A stretch of 44,191 nucleotides of DNA, taken from an uncultured Sphingobacterium sp. GTDB taxonomy: Bacteria; Bacteroidota; Bacteroidia; Sphingobacteriales; Sphingobacteriaceae. Numbering within the stretch: position 1 is the first letter of the stretch; each line of letters starts with the position of its first letter. Under the pieces are notes generated by a model. That model was not told the origin of the DNA, did not search any database, and saw nothing but the letters and a program-made list of their open reading frames with translations. The stretch is taken from contig CANRHE010000006.1 of the NCBI GenBank assembly GCA_947630335.1, positions 1 to 44,191 of the forward strand, in the 5' to 3' direction. The position numbers and the translations under genes were made by a program. Of this stretch, positions 27,315 through 35,282 are shown piece after piece.

Positions 27315-27322
27315 TATTTTTG
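27315..27322 (+). promoter_or_regulatory. -7 box of the arabinose operon
   Basis: TATTTTTG, a full match to TAnnTTTG, lies between the two operator candidates. Transcription should start near 27327, leaving a leader of about 115 bases before araB. Confidence 0.5.
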
Positions 27323-27336
27323 TTTTTAAAAAAATA

Positions 27337-27353
27337 AGTGTTAATTTGACATT
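27337..27353. promoter_or_regulatory. Candidate AraR operator 2
   Basis: AGTGTTAATTTGACATT, with the half-sites AGTGTTAA and TTGACATT, pairs at six of eight positions plus two G/T pairs. It lies just downstream of the expected transcription start, in phase (42 bp) with operator 1. Confidence 0.55.
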
Positions 27354-27359
27354 AATAAA

Positions 27360-27395
27360 GATGTGCAATCTACTATTAATTTAGATTCGCACATC
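27360..27395 (+). promoter_or_regulatory. Stem-loop in the araB leader
   Basis: GATGTGCAATCTA (27360-27372) pairs with TAGATT (27382-27387) and GCACATC (27389-27395), with one bulged C and a 9-base loop, giving 13 pairs. No T run follows, so it is not a simple terminator. It would form in the 5' leader of the ara mRNA and may stabilise it or mask something; the role is unknown. Confidence 0.5.
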
Positions 27396-27442
27396 GAAAT
27401 AGTAACCACTATTATAAATCAAAATATAAAAACATTTTATAA

Positions 27443-29116
27443 ATGGACAATTCTTATGTCATAGGGATAGACTATGGGACAGATTCTGTTAGATCTGTAC
27501 TCGTAGAAGTTGCTACAGGACTTGAAGTCAGCTCTAGTGTATTTTATTATCCTAGATGGAAAGAAAAACTGTATTGCGACAGTATTTTAAATCAATTTAG
27601 ACAACACCCAGCAGATTATTTAGAAGGTTTAGAAGTAACAATTAAAGAATGTTTGCTATTGTCAGGTATTACTGATATAGGCGAAAAGGTTAATGCAATT
27701 TCTGTAGACACTACCGGTTCTACCCCTATAGCAGTGAATGAACAGGGTATTCCTTTAGCCATGCTAAGTGAATTTAAAGACAACCCCAACGCGATGTTTA
27801 TTCTTTGGAAGGATCATACTGCACTAAAAGAAGCTCAAGAACTAAATGAGCATGTTCGAAACTTTTCACCTAATTATTTAAAATACGTAGGAGGTATATA
27901 TTCTTCAGAATGGTACTGGGCAAAACTATTACATATCCTGAGAAAGGATGAAAAAGTTCGTAATAGTATTTATACGTGGGTAGAACATTGTGATTATATA
28001 CCGTTTGTATTGACAGGCGGAACGCATGCAGATGATATAAAAAGAAGTGTTTGTGCTGCTGGACACAAAGCATTATATGCTGATGAATTTGACGGTCTTC
28101 CGCCTGAATCTTTTTTTACTTCATGGGATCCATTATTAAAACCTATAGTTAAGAATTCTTTTTCAAAGGTTTATAATTCTGCAGAGTCTGCTGGTACTAT
28201 TTCTCCTGAATGGGCTGATAAGCTGGGGTTGAATCCTAATGTTTTGATTGGTATCGGGGCTTTTGATTGTCATATGGGAGCAGTAGGTGGACAAATTGAA
28301 CCTTATTTTTTGAGTAAGATAATGGGAACCTCTACATGTGATATTCTTGTCGTACCAAAAGATACAATAGGAAATACTTTAGTTAAAGGTATATGCGGAC
28401 AGGTAAATGATTCTGTAATTCCAGGGATGGTAGGCTTAGAAGCGGGGCAGTCTGCTTTTGGAGATGCCTATGCTTGGTTTAAGCAACTTCTTTCCTGGCC
28501 AATCGATACACTTTTAGAAGAAACAAATGTAATCAGTTCGGAATCAGTAACCATCTTACAAGAAGAAATAAAAGGAAAATTGTTAGCACGGTTAAATATT
28601 CAAGCCTCCGAAATATCCGTGGAGGAGGATTTAGAGTATGCATTAGATTGGTTTAATGGAAGAAGGACGCCTGATGCAAATCATCAATTAAAAGGATTAA
28701 TAGGTGGAATTGGCTTAGGTTCAGATGCTGTTAGACTATTTAGAGCAATAGCTGAAGCGACTTGTTTTGGTGCTAAGAATATTGTTAATCGTTTTGTGTC
28801 CGAAGGTATACCTATTAAAGGACTAATAGCGATGGGAGGGGTAGCTCAAAAATCAACTTTTATTATGCAAATGATGGCTGATGTATTGAATAGACCAATT
28901 AAAATTCATAAAACAGAACAAACGTGCGCTATTGGCGCAGCAATGTTTGCTGCAACAGTTGCAGGGCATTATTCAACCGTAGAAGAAGCTATGCAAAAAA
29001 TGGGGCAAGGTTTTGAGATCGTTTATGAACCAGATATAACTAAAGTGCCTATATACGAAAAGCGATTCCAACGCTATATAGAATTAGGTGCATTTATGGA
29101 ATCTTTTACCAGATAA
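27443..29116 (+). CDS. araB: Ribulokinase
   Basis: 557-residue FGGY-family sugar kinase that phosphorylates L-ribulose to L-ribulose 5-phosphate with ATP. The N-terminal phosphate loop reads IGIDYGTDSVRSVLV. The substrate part includes GEKVNAISVDTTGSTPIAV, and the C-terminal ATPase lobe has LIAMGGVAQKSTFIMQMMADVLNRP and EQTCAIGAAMFAA. It is first in araB-araD-araA-transporter-epimerase, with 11 bases to araD. In function it corresponds to the kinase called araK in some Bacteroides annotations. Confidence 0.95.
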   Translation: MDNSYVIGIDYGTDSVRSVLVEVATGLEVSSSVFYYPRWKEKLYCDSILNQFRQHPADYLEGLEVTIKECLLLSGITDIGEKVNAISVDTTGSTPIAVNEQGIPLAMLSEFKDNPNAMFILWKDHTALKEAQELNEHVRNFSPNYLKYVGGIYSSEWYWAKLLHILRKDEKVRNSIYTWVEHCDYIPFVLTGGTHADDIKRSVCAAGHKALYADEFDGLPPESFFTSWDPLLKPIVKNSFSKVYNSAESAGTISPEWADKLGLNPNVLIGIGAFDCHMGAVGGQIEPYFLSKIMGTSTCDILVVPKDTIGNTLVKGICGQVNDSVIPGMVGLEAGQSAFGDAYAWFKQLLSWPIDTLLEETNVISSESVTILQEEIKGKLLARLNIQASEISVEEDLEYALDWFNGRRTPDANHQLKGLIGGIGLGSDAVRLFRAIAEATCFGAKNIVNRFVSEGIPIKGLIAMGGVAQKSTFIMQMMADVLNRPIKIHKTEQTCAIGAAMFAATVAGHYSTVEEAMQKMGQGFEIVYEPDITKVPIYEKRFQRYIELGAFMESFTR

Positions 29117-29127
29117 ATTTAATAGAT

Positions 29128-29817
29128 ATGTATCAATCAATTAAAGAAGAATGTTTCGAATGTAATTTACTATTACCCAAATTGGGTCTAGTGCTATTTA
29201 CTTTTGGTAATGTAAGTGTAGCAGATCGAGATAAAGGAGTATTTGCTATAAAACCAAGTGGATTGCCTTATGAAGATTTATCACCTGATAAAATTGTCAT
29301 CGTTGATTTTGATGGTAATATTGTTGAAGGTGGTTATAGACCTTCTTCGGATACAAAAACGCATGCTGTATTGTATAAGCATTGGGAGATTGGAGGAGTC
29401 ACCCATACACACTCTACCTATGGAACAGCTTGGGCTCAGAGTTTACGAGATATTCCCATATATGGAACCACCCATGCGGATCATCTGACTACGGATATAC
29501 CATGTGCACCTCCTATGAAAGATGAAAACATTAAAGGCAATTACGAATATGAGACAGGAATTCAAATTATGGATCATTTTGACGCACAAAACTTAGATTA
29601 CAAAGAAGTGCAGATGGTATTAGTTGGTAGTCATGGACCTTTTACTTGGGGAAAGGATGGGCGAGCATCTGTCTATAATGCTGCTGTTCTTGAAGAAATT
29701 GCAAAAATGTCTTTGATTACCGAACAGCTTAATCCTTCAGTAAAAAGAATGAAAAAATCATTAATTAATAAACATTATGAGCGTAAGCATGGTAAAAATG
29801 CTTATTACGGACAATAA
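29128..29817 (+). CDS. araD: L-ribulose-5-phosphate 4-epimerase
   Basis: 229-residue class II aldolase-type zinc enzyme converting L-ribulose 5-phosphate to D-xylulose 5-phosphate, which enters the pentose phosphate pathway. Substrate residues are seen in FGNVSVADRDKGVFAIKPSG. The zinc ligands are the His pair in GGVTHTHSTYG and the later His in VGSHGPFTWG. The segment PIYGTTHADHLTTDIPC carries the Asp and His used in catalysis. The length matches E. coli AraD (231 residues). Second gene of the operon. Confidence 0.95.
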   Translation: MYQSIKEECFECNLLLPKLGLVLFTFGNVSVADRDKGVFAIKPSGLPYEDLSPDKIVIVDFDGNIVEGGYRPSSDTKTHAVLYKHWEIGGVTHTHSTYGTAWAQSLRDIPIYGTTHADHLTTDIPCAPPMKDENIKGNYEYETGIQIMDHFDAQNLDYKEVQMVLVGSHGPFTWGKDGRASVYNAAVLEEIAKMSLITEQLNPSVKRMKKSLINKHYERKHGKNAYYGQ

Positions 29818-29842
29818 CTAAATATAATAACCTTAATATCAA

Positions 29843-31348
29843 ATGAACATAAATTATAAACAGTTAGAGGTTTGGTTTTTGACAGGAAGTCAAGACCTCT
29901 ATGGAGAAGAAACTCTTAAGAAAGTAGCTGAGAATACAAAAGTAATTATCAATCATTTTAATGATAATACGCCTATACCAGTGAATATTATATACAAACC
30001 TATTGTCAAAAATAGTGAGGAAATTTATGAAACTATCGTATCAGCTAACAGCAGTGATAATTGTATTGGTATCATTACGTGGATGCATACTTTTTCACCT
30101 GCCAAGATGTGGATCCGGGGCTTAAAAGCGCTCCAAAAACCATTGCTACATCTACATACACAATACAATGTAGATATACCATGGAGTACAATTGATATGG
30201 ATTTTATGAACCTCAACCAAAGTGCACATGGTGATAGAGAGTTTGGACATATAGTTAGTCGTTTAAATATTCCACGCAAAATAGTTACAGGCCACTGGAA
30301 AGAAGACCATACCGTAGAGCGAATAGCTATTTGGACAAGAGCAGCTGCAGCATGGAAAGATTGGCAAGGGGCAAAGTTTGCTCGATTCGGCGATAATATG
30401 CGTAATGTTGCCGTTACTGATGGTGATAAAGTTTCTGCCGAAACGCAATTTGGTTTTTCCGTCAATACGTATCCTATAGGCGAATTAGTAAAATTAATCG
30501 ATAACGTCTGCTCGAATGAGGTGAGAAAATTATTAGATGTTTATGAAGAAAGCTACGATCTTGATGATACCGTTAAAAAAGATGGAGAAAATAGACAAAG
30601 TCTAATTGAAGCTGCAAGAATAGAAATAGGTTTACGTCAATTTTTGGAAGAAGGAAATTTCCGAGGCTTTACAGATTCGTTCGAAGATCTACACGGTATG
30701 AAACAATTGCCTGGAATAGCTGTACAACGGTTGATGGCAGATGGCTATGGATTTGCAGGAGAAGGAGATTGGAAAACCCCAGCTTTAGTCAGAGCATGTA
30801 AAGTCATGGGGTTTGGTTTGCCTGGAGCTTCTGCCTTTATGGAAGATTATACGTATAATTTTGATCCCAATAATTCTATGGTTTTAGGATCTCACATGCT
30901 AGAAGTTGATCCTACTTTAGCTGCTGATAGACCTCGAATAGAAGTTCATCCCCTAGGGATTGGAGGTAAAGAAGATCCTGTTAGATTAGTATTTAATGGA
31001 ATGAGTGGTGATGCCATAAATGCCTCATTGGTGGATATGGGTAATAGATTTAGACTTGTTGTTAATGAAGTCATTGGAGTTCCTGTTGAGCAAGATCTTC
31101 CTAAACTTCCTGTAGCTAGAGTATTATGGAAACCTTTACCCGATATGAGAACGGCTTGTTCTGCATGGATATATGCTGGAGGAGCACATCATACAGTATA
31201 TAGTTTAAGTCTGACGACAGAATATTTAGAAGATTTTGCACGCATTGCTGGGTTAGAGTTTTTAGTTATTGATAAAGAAACAACAATTTCAAAAATAGAA
31301 AGCCAAATACGTTGGAATGAATTATATTACACATTGAAAAGAGACTAA
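29843..31348 (+). CDS. araA: L-arabinose isomerase
   Basis: 501-residue cytoplasmic enzyme converting L-arabinose to L-ribulose, the first step of the pathway. The start EVWFLTGSQDLYGEE is the family hallmark. The Mn ligands fall in FAGEGDWKTPALVRA (Glu), FMEDYTYNFDP (Glu), GSHMLEVDP (His) and AGGAHHTVYS (His). The length equals that of E. coli AraA (500). It lies 25 bases after araD and 46 bases before the transporter gene. Confidence 0.97.
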   Translation: MNINYKQLEVWFLTGSQDLYGEETLKKVAENTKVIINHFNDNTPIPVNIIYKPIVKNSEEIYETIVSANSSDNCIGIITWMHTFSPAKMWIRGLKALQKPLLHLHTQYNVDIPWSTIDMDFMNLNQSAHGDREFGHIVSRLNIPRKIVTGHWKEDHTVERIAIWTRAAAAWKDWQGAKFARFGDNMRNVAVTDGDKVSAETQFGFSVNTYPIGELVKLIDNVCSNEVRKLLDVYEESYDLDDTVKKDGENRQSLIEAARIEIGLRQFLEEGNFRGFTDSFEDLHGMKQLPGIAVQRLMADGYGFAGEGDWKTPALVRACKVMGFGLPGASAFMEDYTYNFDPNNSMVLGSHMLEVDPTLAADRPRIEVHPLGIGGKEDPVRLVFNGMSGDAINASLVDMGNRFRLVVNEVIGVPVEQDLPKLPVARVLWKPLPDMRTACSAWIYAGGAHHTVYSLSLTTEYLEDFARIAGLEFLVIDKETTISKIESQIRWNELYYTLKRD

Positions 31349-31394
31349 ATAACAAATTAAGTACCAACCAATCATAAAATAAACCTTAATTAAG

Positions 31395-33092
31395 ATGGGA
31401 AAATTTGCAACTATTGACTATTTAATCTTTATCGTCTACTTTTTTTTAGTAGCGGGTTATGGCTTTTGGATTTATTATAAACATAAAAAACATACAGAAA
31501 GTAGTAATGACTATTTTTTAGCAGAAGGCTCATTAACGTGGTGGGCTATTGGAGCGTCACTGATAGCGTCTAACATATCTGCAGAACAATTTATTGGCAT
31601 GAGTGGCAATGGATTTACTGTTGGTATAGCTGTAGCGGCATACGAATGGATAGCTGCCATAGCACTAATCATTGTTGCTGTGTGGTTTATTCCAGTCTAT
31701 CTGAAGAATAAGATATTTACGATGCCGCAGTTTTTGAAACAGCGATATAATGAAACAACAGCATTGATAATGGCCGTTTTTTGGCTTTTCTTGTATGTAT
31801 TTATCAACTTAACATCTATTTTATATTTAGGAGCATTAGCCATTGCTAATCTTGGTGGAGCTGAATACTTTCACATAATAATGGTAGCACTCGCTGTTTT
31901 TTCAATAGTGATTACACTAGGAGGAATGCGAGTGATAGGGTATACTGATGTTATTCAAGTTATCGTTTTGATCATTGGAGGTTTAGCGACGACCTATGTA
32001 GCTTTAACATTGGTATCAGATCATTTTGGTTATGGTAAGGATGTGCTGGCAGGATTCACTCAACTCATAAAAGATTCTCCGAAGCATTTTGAGCTAATCG
32101 TTGATAAGCCCACAGCAAACTCTTCACAGGATGAGATAAATAAGTACCTTATGTTACCCGGAATTGGAATGTATTTAGCAGGGATTTGGATTGTGAATCT
32201 AAACTATTGGGGCTGTAATCAATATATTACGCAAAGGGCATTAGGTGCAGATCTAAAGACAGCGAGAACGGGGATATTATTTGCTGGCTTTTTAAAGCTA
32301 TTGATGCCTATTATTGTGATGCTACCTGGTATTGCCGCGTATGTGTTATATAAAAACGGAGCTTTACAAGAAGAAATGGCACCTGGAGGCATTTTTAACG
32401 CGGACAATGCTTATTCTGCAATATTAGGTTTTTTACCTAATGGTATGAAAGGCTTGTCTTTGGCAGCATTGACTGCTGCGATTGTCGCTTCTTTGGCCGG
32501 AAAAGCAAATAGTATTGCCACCATATTTACGATGGATATATATCAAAAATATATTGATAAAAAAGCATCTGAGAAGAAGTTAATTCGAGTAGGTAAATTG
32601 ACTATAATTATATCAATTGTCGTTTCCTTACTTTTTACTTGGGATGACCTATTGGGGATAGGTAGTGCTGGTGGTTTTACTTTTATCCAAAAGTATACGG
32701 GCTTTATTTCACCAGGTGTATTTGCTATGTTTTTATTAGGTATGTTTTGGAAACGTACCACTGGCACTGCTGCCATTGTTGGCTTGTTGACAGGATTTTT
32801 CATGTCAATTGTATTTAATAATTATGCTCCAGACTGGTTTGGCCATGATACATTTTTGTATACAGCATATCTTAATGCCCAAGGTAATTATGAAATACCT
32901 TTTCTGATTTGTATGGGACTTTCATTCTTATTCACCATGATTATGATGGTATTAGTAAGTTTAGCTGGACCAAAGATTAATCCTAAATCACTAGAGTTAG
33001 ATAACAAAATGTTTAAAGTAGAACCTTCAGTAATGGTTCTTATTGTTATTACAATTTTAATTGTAGGCGCATTATATGTAAAATTTTGGTAA
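31395..33092 (+). CDS. Sodium:solute symporter, probable arabinose importer
   Basis: 565-residue SSS/SGLT-type membrane protein with about 14 helices. Family segments are WWAIGASLIASNISAEQFIGMSG, LGGMRVIGYTDVIQV and LAALTAAIVASLAGKANS; the last holds the Ser residues that usually bind sodium. It should couple inward sodium flow to pentose entry. L-arabinose as substrate is inferred from its place between araA and the epimerase gene, as in ara operons of Bacteroides (AraT). The C-terminal 40 residues carry a final helix (VMVLIVITILIVGALYV). Confidence 0.9.
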   Translation: MGKFATIDYLIFIVYFFLVAGYGFWIYYKHKKHTESSNDYFLAEGSLTWWAIGASLIASNISAEQFIGMSGNGFTVGIAVAAYEWIAAIALIIVAVWFIPVYLKNKIFTMPQFLKQRYNETTALIMAVFWLFLYVFINLTSILYLGALAIANLGGAEYFHIIMVALAVFSIVITLGGMRVIGYTDVIQVIVLIIGGLATTYVALTLVSDHFGYGKDVLAGFTQLIKDSPKHFELIVDKPTANSSQDEINKYLMLPGIGMYLAGIWIVNLNYWGCNQYITQRALGADLKTARTGILFAGFLKLLMPIIVMLPGIAAYVLYKNGALQEEMAPGGIFNADNAYSAILGFLPNGMKGLSLAALTAAIVASLAGKANSIATIFTMDIYQKYIDKKASEKKLIRVGKLTIIISIVVSLLFTWDDLLGIGSAGGFTFIQKYTGFISPGVFAMFLLGMFWKRTTGTAAIVGLLTGFFMSIVFNNYAPDWFGHDTFLYTAYLNAQGNYEIPFLICMGLSFLFTMIMMVLVSLAGPKINPKSLELDNKMFKVEPSVMVLIVITILIVGALYVKFW

Positions 33093-33124
33093 TAGTCGAA
33101 TTTGCAATCTTAAAGAACTAAAAT

Positions 33125-34270
33125 ATGAAAAAAATAATTATAGGTTTAATAGTAGTCAACACAGTATTAGTATATTCTTGTGGAAGTTCTACTAAAAATA
33201 CTGAAGAAAGCTCAGATAATAAGGAGGTAACTAATGATACTTTTGCGAGTATTATTGATAGTCAGGAAGTAAAATTATATCATATCGAAAATAAAAAAAT
33301 AAAAGCCTCTTTTACTAATTATGGGGCAAGAATCGTAACACTAAAAGTCCAAGATAAAAATGGTGAATTTATTGATGTTATTTTAGGGTACGATTCTGCA
33401 GATGAATATAAAGCAAATAATAATAATTATTACGGAGCTATCGTTGGTCGCTATGGCAACCGTATTAATCAAGCAAAATTTGATTTAGATGGAGTAAGCT
33501 ACCAGTTGGAGCAAAATGATGGTTATAACTCTTTACACGGTGGAGAAAATGGCATTTATAATAAAGTATGGGAAGTAGTTAGTCATTCAGATTCCTCAAT
33601 AACGTTTTCTTACTTGTCTCCTGATGGAGAGGCTGGGTATCCAGGTAATGTTGAGATCAAAGTGACCTATTCTTTAACCGATCAAGGAGGTCTATTGATT
33701 GATTATGAAGCATTACCTGATAAAAATACAGTTCTTAATTTAACTAATCATGCATATTTTAATCTAAATGGGGCAGGTGATTCAACAATATTAGATCATG
33801 AACTTTGGATAAATGCTGATAAATTCACAGAGATTAATCAAAATCTTATTCCTACCGGGAAGAGTATTCCAGTCAAGGGAACATCATTTGACTTTACAAA
33901 AGCGAAGTTAATTGGTCAAGATATCAATAAATCTGAAGAACAATTAAAATTTGGGGAAGGCTATGATCACAATTTTGAATTAAATACACGATCAGGCTTT
34001 AATGAAGTTGCAAAAGTTTATTCTCCAAGAACAGGGATAGAAATGATTGTATTGACCACAGAACCTGGATTACAATTTTATAGTGGAAATTTCATGTCCG
34101 ATAGTGATCCAAAAGGTAAAAATGGGAAGGTATATCCTTTTCGCTCTGCTTTTTGTTTAGAAACTCAACACTTTCCAGACTCACCTAATCATTTATCATT
34201 TCCAAGTACAGTGGTGAAAGCTAATGAACTTTACGAAACTAAAACGGAGTATCGATTCATCATTAGGTAA
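33125..34270 (+). CDS. galM: Aldose 1-epimerase lipoprotein
   Basis: 381-residue mutarotase that interconverts alpha and beta anomers of aldoses. A lipoprotein signal (NTVLVYSC, Cys19) places it outside the cytoplasmic membrane, unlike E. coli GalM, so it probably prepares arabinose anomers for the importer. Catalytic elements are GRYGNRINQAKF, the His in LNLTNHAYFNL, GEGYDHNFEL and the general-base Glu in CLETQHFPDSPN. A short Asn/Glu-rich linker follows the lipid anchor. It is the last gene of the ara operon and ends at a terminator. Confidence 0.92.
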   Translation: MKKIIIGLIVVNTVLVYSCGSSTKNTEESSDNKEVTNDTFASIIDSQEVKLYHIENKKIKASFTNYGARIVTLKVQDKNGEFIDVILGYDSADEYKANNNNYYGAIVGRYGNRINQAKFDLDGVSYQLEQNDGYNSLHGGENGIYNKVWEVVSHSDSSITFSYLSPDGEAGYPGNVEIKVTYSLTDQGGLLIDYEALPDKNTVLNLTNHAYFNLNGAGDSTILDHELWINADKFTEINQNLIPTGKSIPVKGTSFDFTKAKLIGQDINKSEEQLKFGEGYDHNFELNTRSGFNEVAKVYSPRTGIEMIVLTTEPGLQFYSGNFMSDSDPKGKNGKVYPFRSAFCLETQHFPDSPNHLSFPSTVVKANELYETKTEYRFIIR

Positions 34271-34277
34271 AATTTCC

Positions 34278-34313
34278 AAATAGACTACCATACTTTAAAA
34301 TGGTAGTCTATTT
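34278..34313 (+). terminator. Terminator of the arabinose operon
   Basis: AAATAGACTACCAT (34278-34291) pairs perfectly with ATGGTAGTCTATTT (34300-34313) around an 8-base loop. A T-rich stretch follows. It begins 8 bases after the epimerase stop. Confidence 0.88.
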
Positions 34314-34373
34314 TATTTGATTATCAATATAACACAAAAATTAACAATAATATTTTTATATACTTAATTATAT

Positions 34374-34389
34374 ATCGTAATTTTACGAT
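34374..34389. promoter_or_regulatory. ArsR operator 1
   Basis: ATCGTAATTTTACGAT, a perfect palindrome of ATCGTAA around TT. It lies 5 bases upstream of a -7-like TAGTTTTT (34394-34401) and just before the arsR ATG. A nearly identical copy precedes the next gene. Confidence 0.8.
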
Positions 34390-34405
34390 GTATTAGTTTT
34401 TAAAC

Positions 34406-34732
34406 ATGTCAAATAATAAAACAAGTCATTTCACAGAACAACAAACTAAGATTGCTAGAATTGCAAAAGCTTTAGGTCATCCTGCTCGAGTTGCCATTAT
34501 TGAACATTTGTTAAAAGTAAATGCTTGTATTTGTAGCGATATTGTAGAAGAGCTACCCTTAGCCCAATCCACTATTTCACAACATCTAAAAGAACTAAAA
34601 GGCGCTGGACTTATTAAAGGGAGTATTGAAGGGACATCAATATGCTACTGCATTGATGAAACTACTTTCGCGTTGATCAATCAATATTTTACAACAATAA
34701 TCGCTACAGTCAACAAACAAAATTGCTGTTAA
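34406..34732 (+). CDS. arsR: ArsR-family arsenic-responsive repressor
   Basis: 108-residue winged-helix repressor of the ArsR/SmtB family. The recognition helix lies in LPLAQSTISQHLKELKGAGLI (about 50-70). C41 and C43 (VNACICSDI) sit at the end of the helix before it and match the arsenite-sensing Cys site. Two further Cys end the protein (residues 107-108), and CYC follows the wing, so a third thiol ligand is available. Release from DNA by As(III) is the known mechanism of the family. It is the first gene of the ars cluster. The ATG is only 4 bases from the -7-like box, so the mRNA may be leaderless. Confidence 0.93.
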   Translation: MSNNKTSHFTEQQTKIARIAKALGHPARVAIIEHLLKVNACICSDIVEELPLAQSTISQHLKELKGAGLIKGSIEGTSICYCIDETTFALINQYFTTIIATVNKQNCC

Positions 34733-34780
34733 GAACTTTATTTGTCATCAATAAGCATGACATTTTTTTTACACCTATAT

Positions 34781-34796
34781 ATCGTAATATTACGAT
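34781..34796. promoter_or_regulatory. ArsR operator 2
   Basis: ATCGTAATATTACGAT, a perfect 16-bp palindrome that differs from operator 1 at one central base. The flanks are also shared (TATAT before, GTAT after). It is followed 5 bases later by a -7-like CATATTTG (34802-34809), so the DUF6428 gene seems to have its own repressed promoter. Confidence 0.8.
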
Positions 34797-34818
34797 GTAT
34801 GCATATTTGAATAGTATT

Positions 34819-35277
34819 ATGAAATTATCAGACATCAAACAAATTCTCCCTACATTGGATAATGTTGAATTCAAATTAGAGGATGGAACATCAGTGCCAG
34901 AGCACTTCCACGTAACTGAAGTTGGACAAATAACCAAAAACTTCATTGATTGTGGAGGTATTATTAGAACAGAACAAGTAGTTAATTTCCAATTGTGGAA
35001 TGCTAATGACTTTGAGCATCGTTTAAAGCCTGGCAAATTACTAAATATCATTGAGTTATCAGAGTCCAAATTAGGTATTCAAGATGCAGAGATTGAAGTG
35101 GAATATCAGTCTACTACTATAGGTAAGTATGACTTAGACTTTAATGGTAAATACTTCATTCTAAAGAATAAAATGACGGCTTGTCTAGCAGAAGATGCGT
35201 GTGGCATTCCTCCGAGTAAACTTATAGTCATCGAAAATAAAGCTAATACTTGTACTCCTGGATCAGGTTGTTGTTAG
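34819..35277 (+). CDS. DUF6428 family protein of the ars operon, Cys-rich tail
   Basis: 152-residue cytoplasmic protein that I recognise as the uncharacterised family often found in Bacteroidota ars operons. I place the start at ATG 34819 (MKLSDIKQILPTLDNVEFKL), because a longer frame from 34723 would run through operator 2. The core EHFHVTEVGQITKNFIDCGG contains a possible metal-binding HFH and a Cys. The C-terminal part has Cys in CLAEDACGI and ends NTCTPGSGCC. Five thiols in the last 35 residues could bind arsenite, which is inference. The stop is 5 bases from the next start. Confidence 0.8.
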   Translation: MKLSDIKQILPTLDNVEFKLEDGTSVPEHFHVTEVGQITKNFIDCGGIIRTEQVVNFQLWNANDFEHRLKPGKLLNIIELSESKLGIQDAEIEVEYQSTTIGKYDLDFNGKYFILKNKMTACLAEDACGIPPSKLIVIENKANTCTPGSGCC

Positions 35278-35282
35278 TGAAT

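Noticed and set aside
30025..30465. 146-codon open frame on the minus strand
   Set aside because: It lies wholly inside araA, and its translation has no domain or start context.
34723..34818. Longer N-terminus for the DUF6428 protein
   Set aside because: It would read through ArsR operator 2 and a -7-like box; the protein family begins at MKLSDIKQ.
34710..35069. 119-codon minus-strand frame over the start of the DUF6428 gene
   Set aside because: It is antisense to a recognised family and to ArsR operator 2, with no supporting signal.
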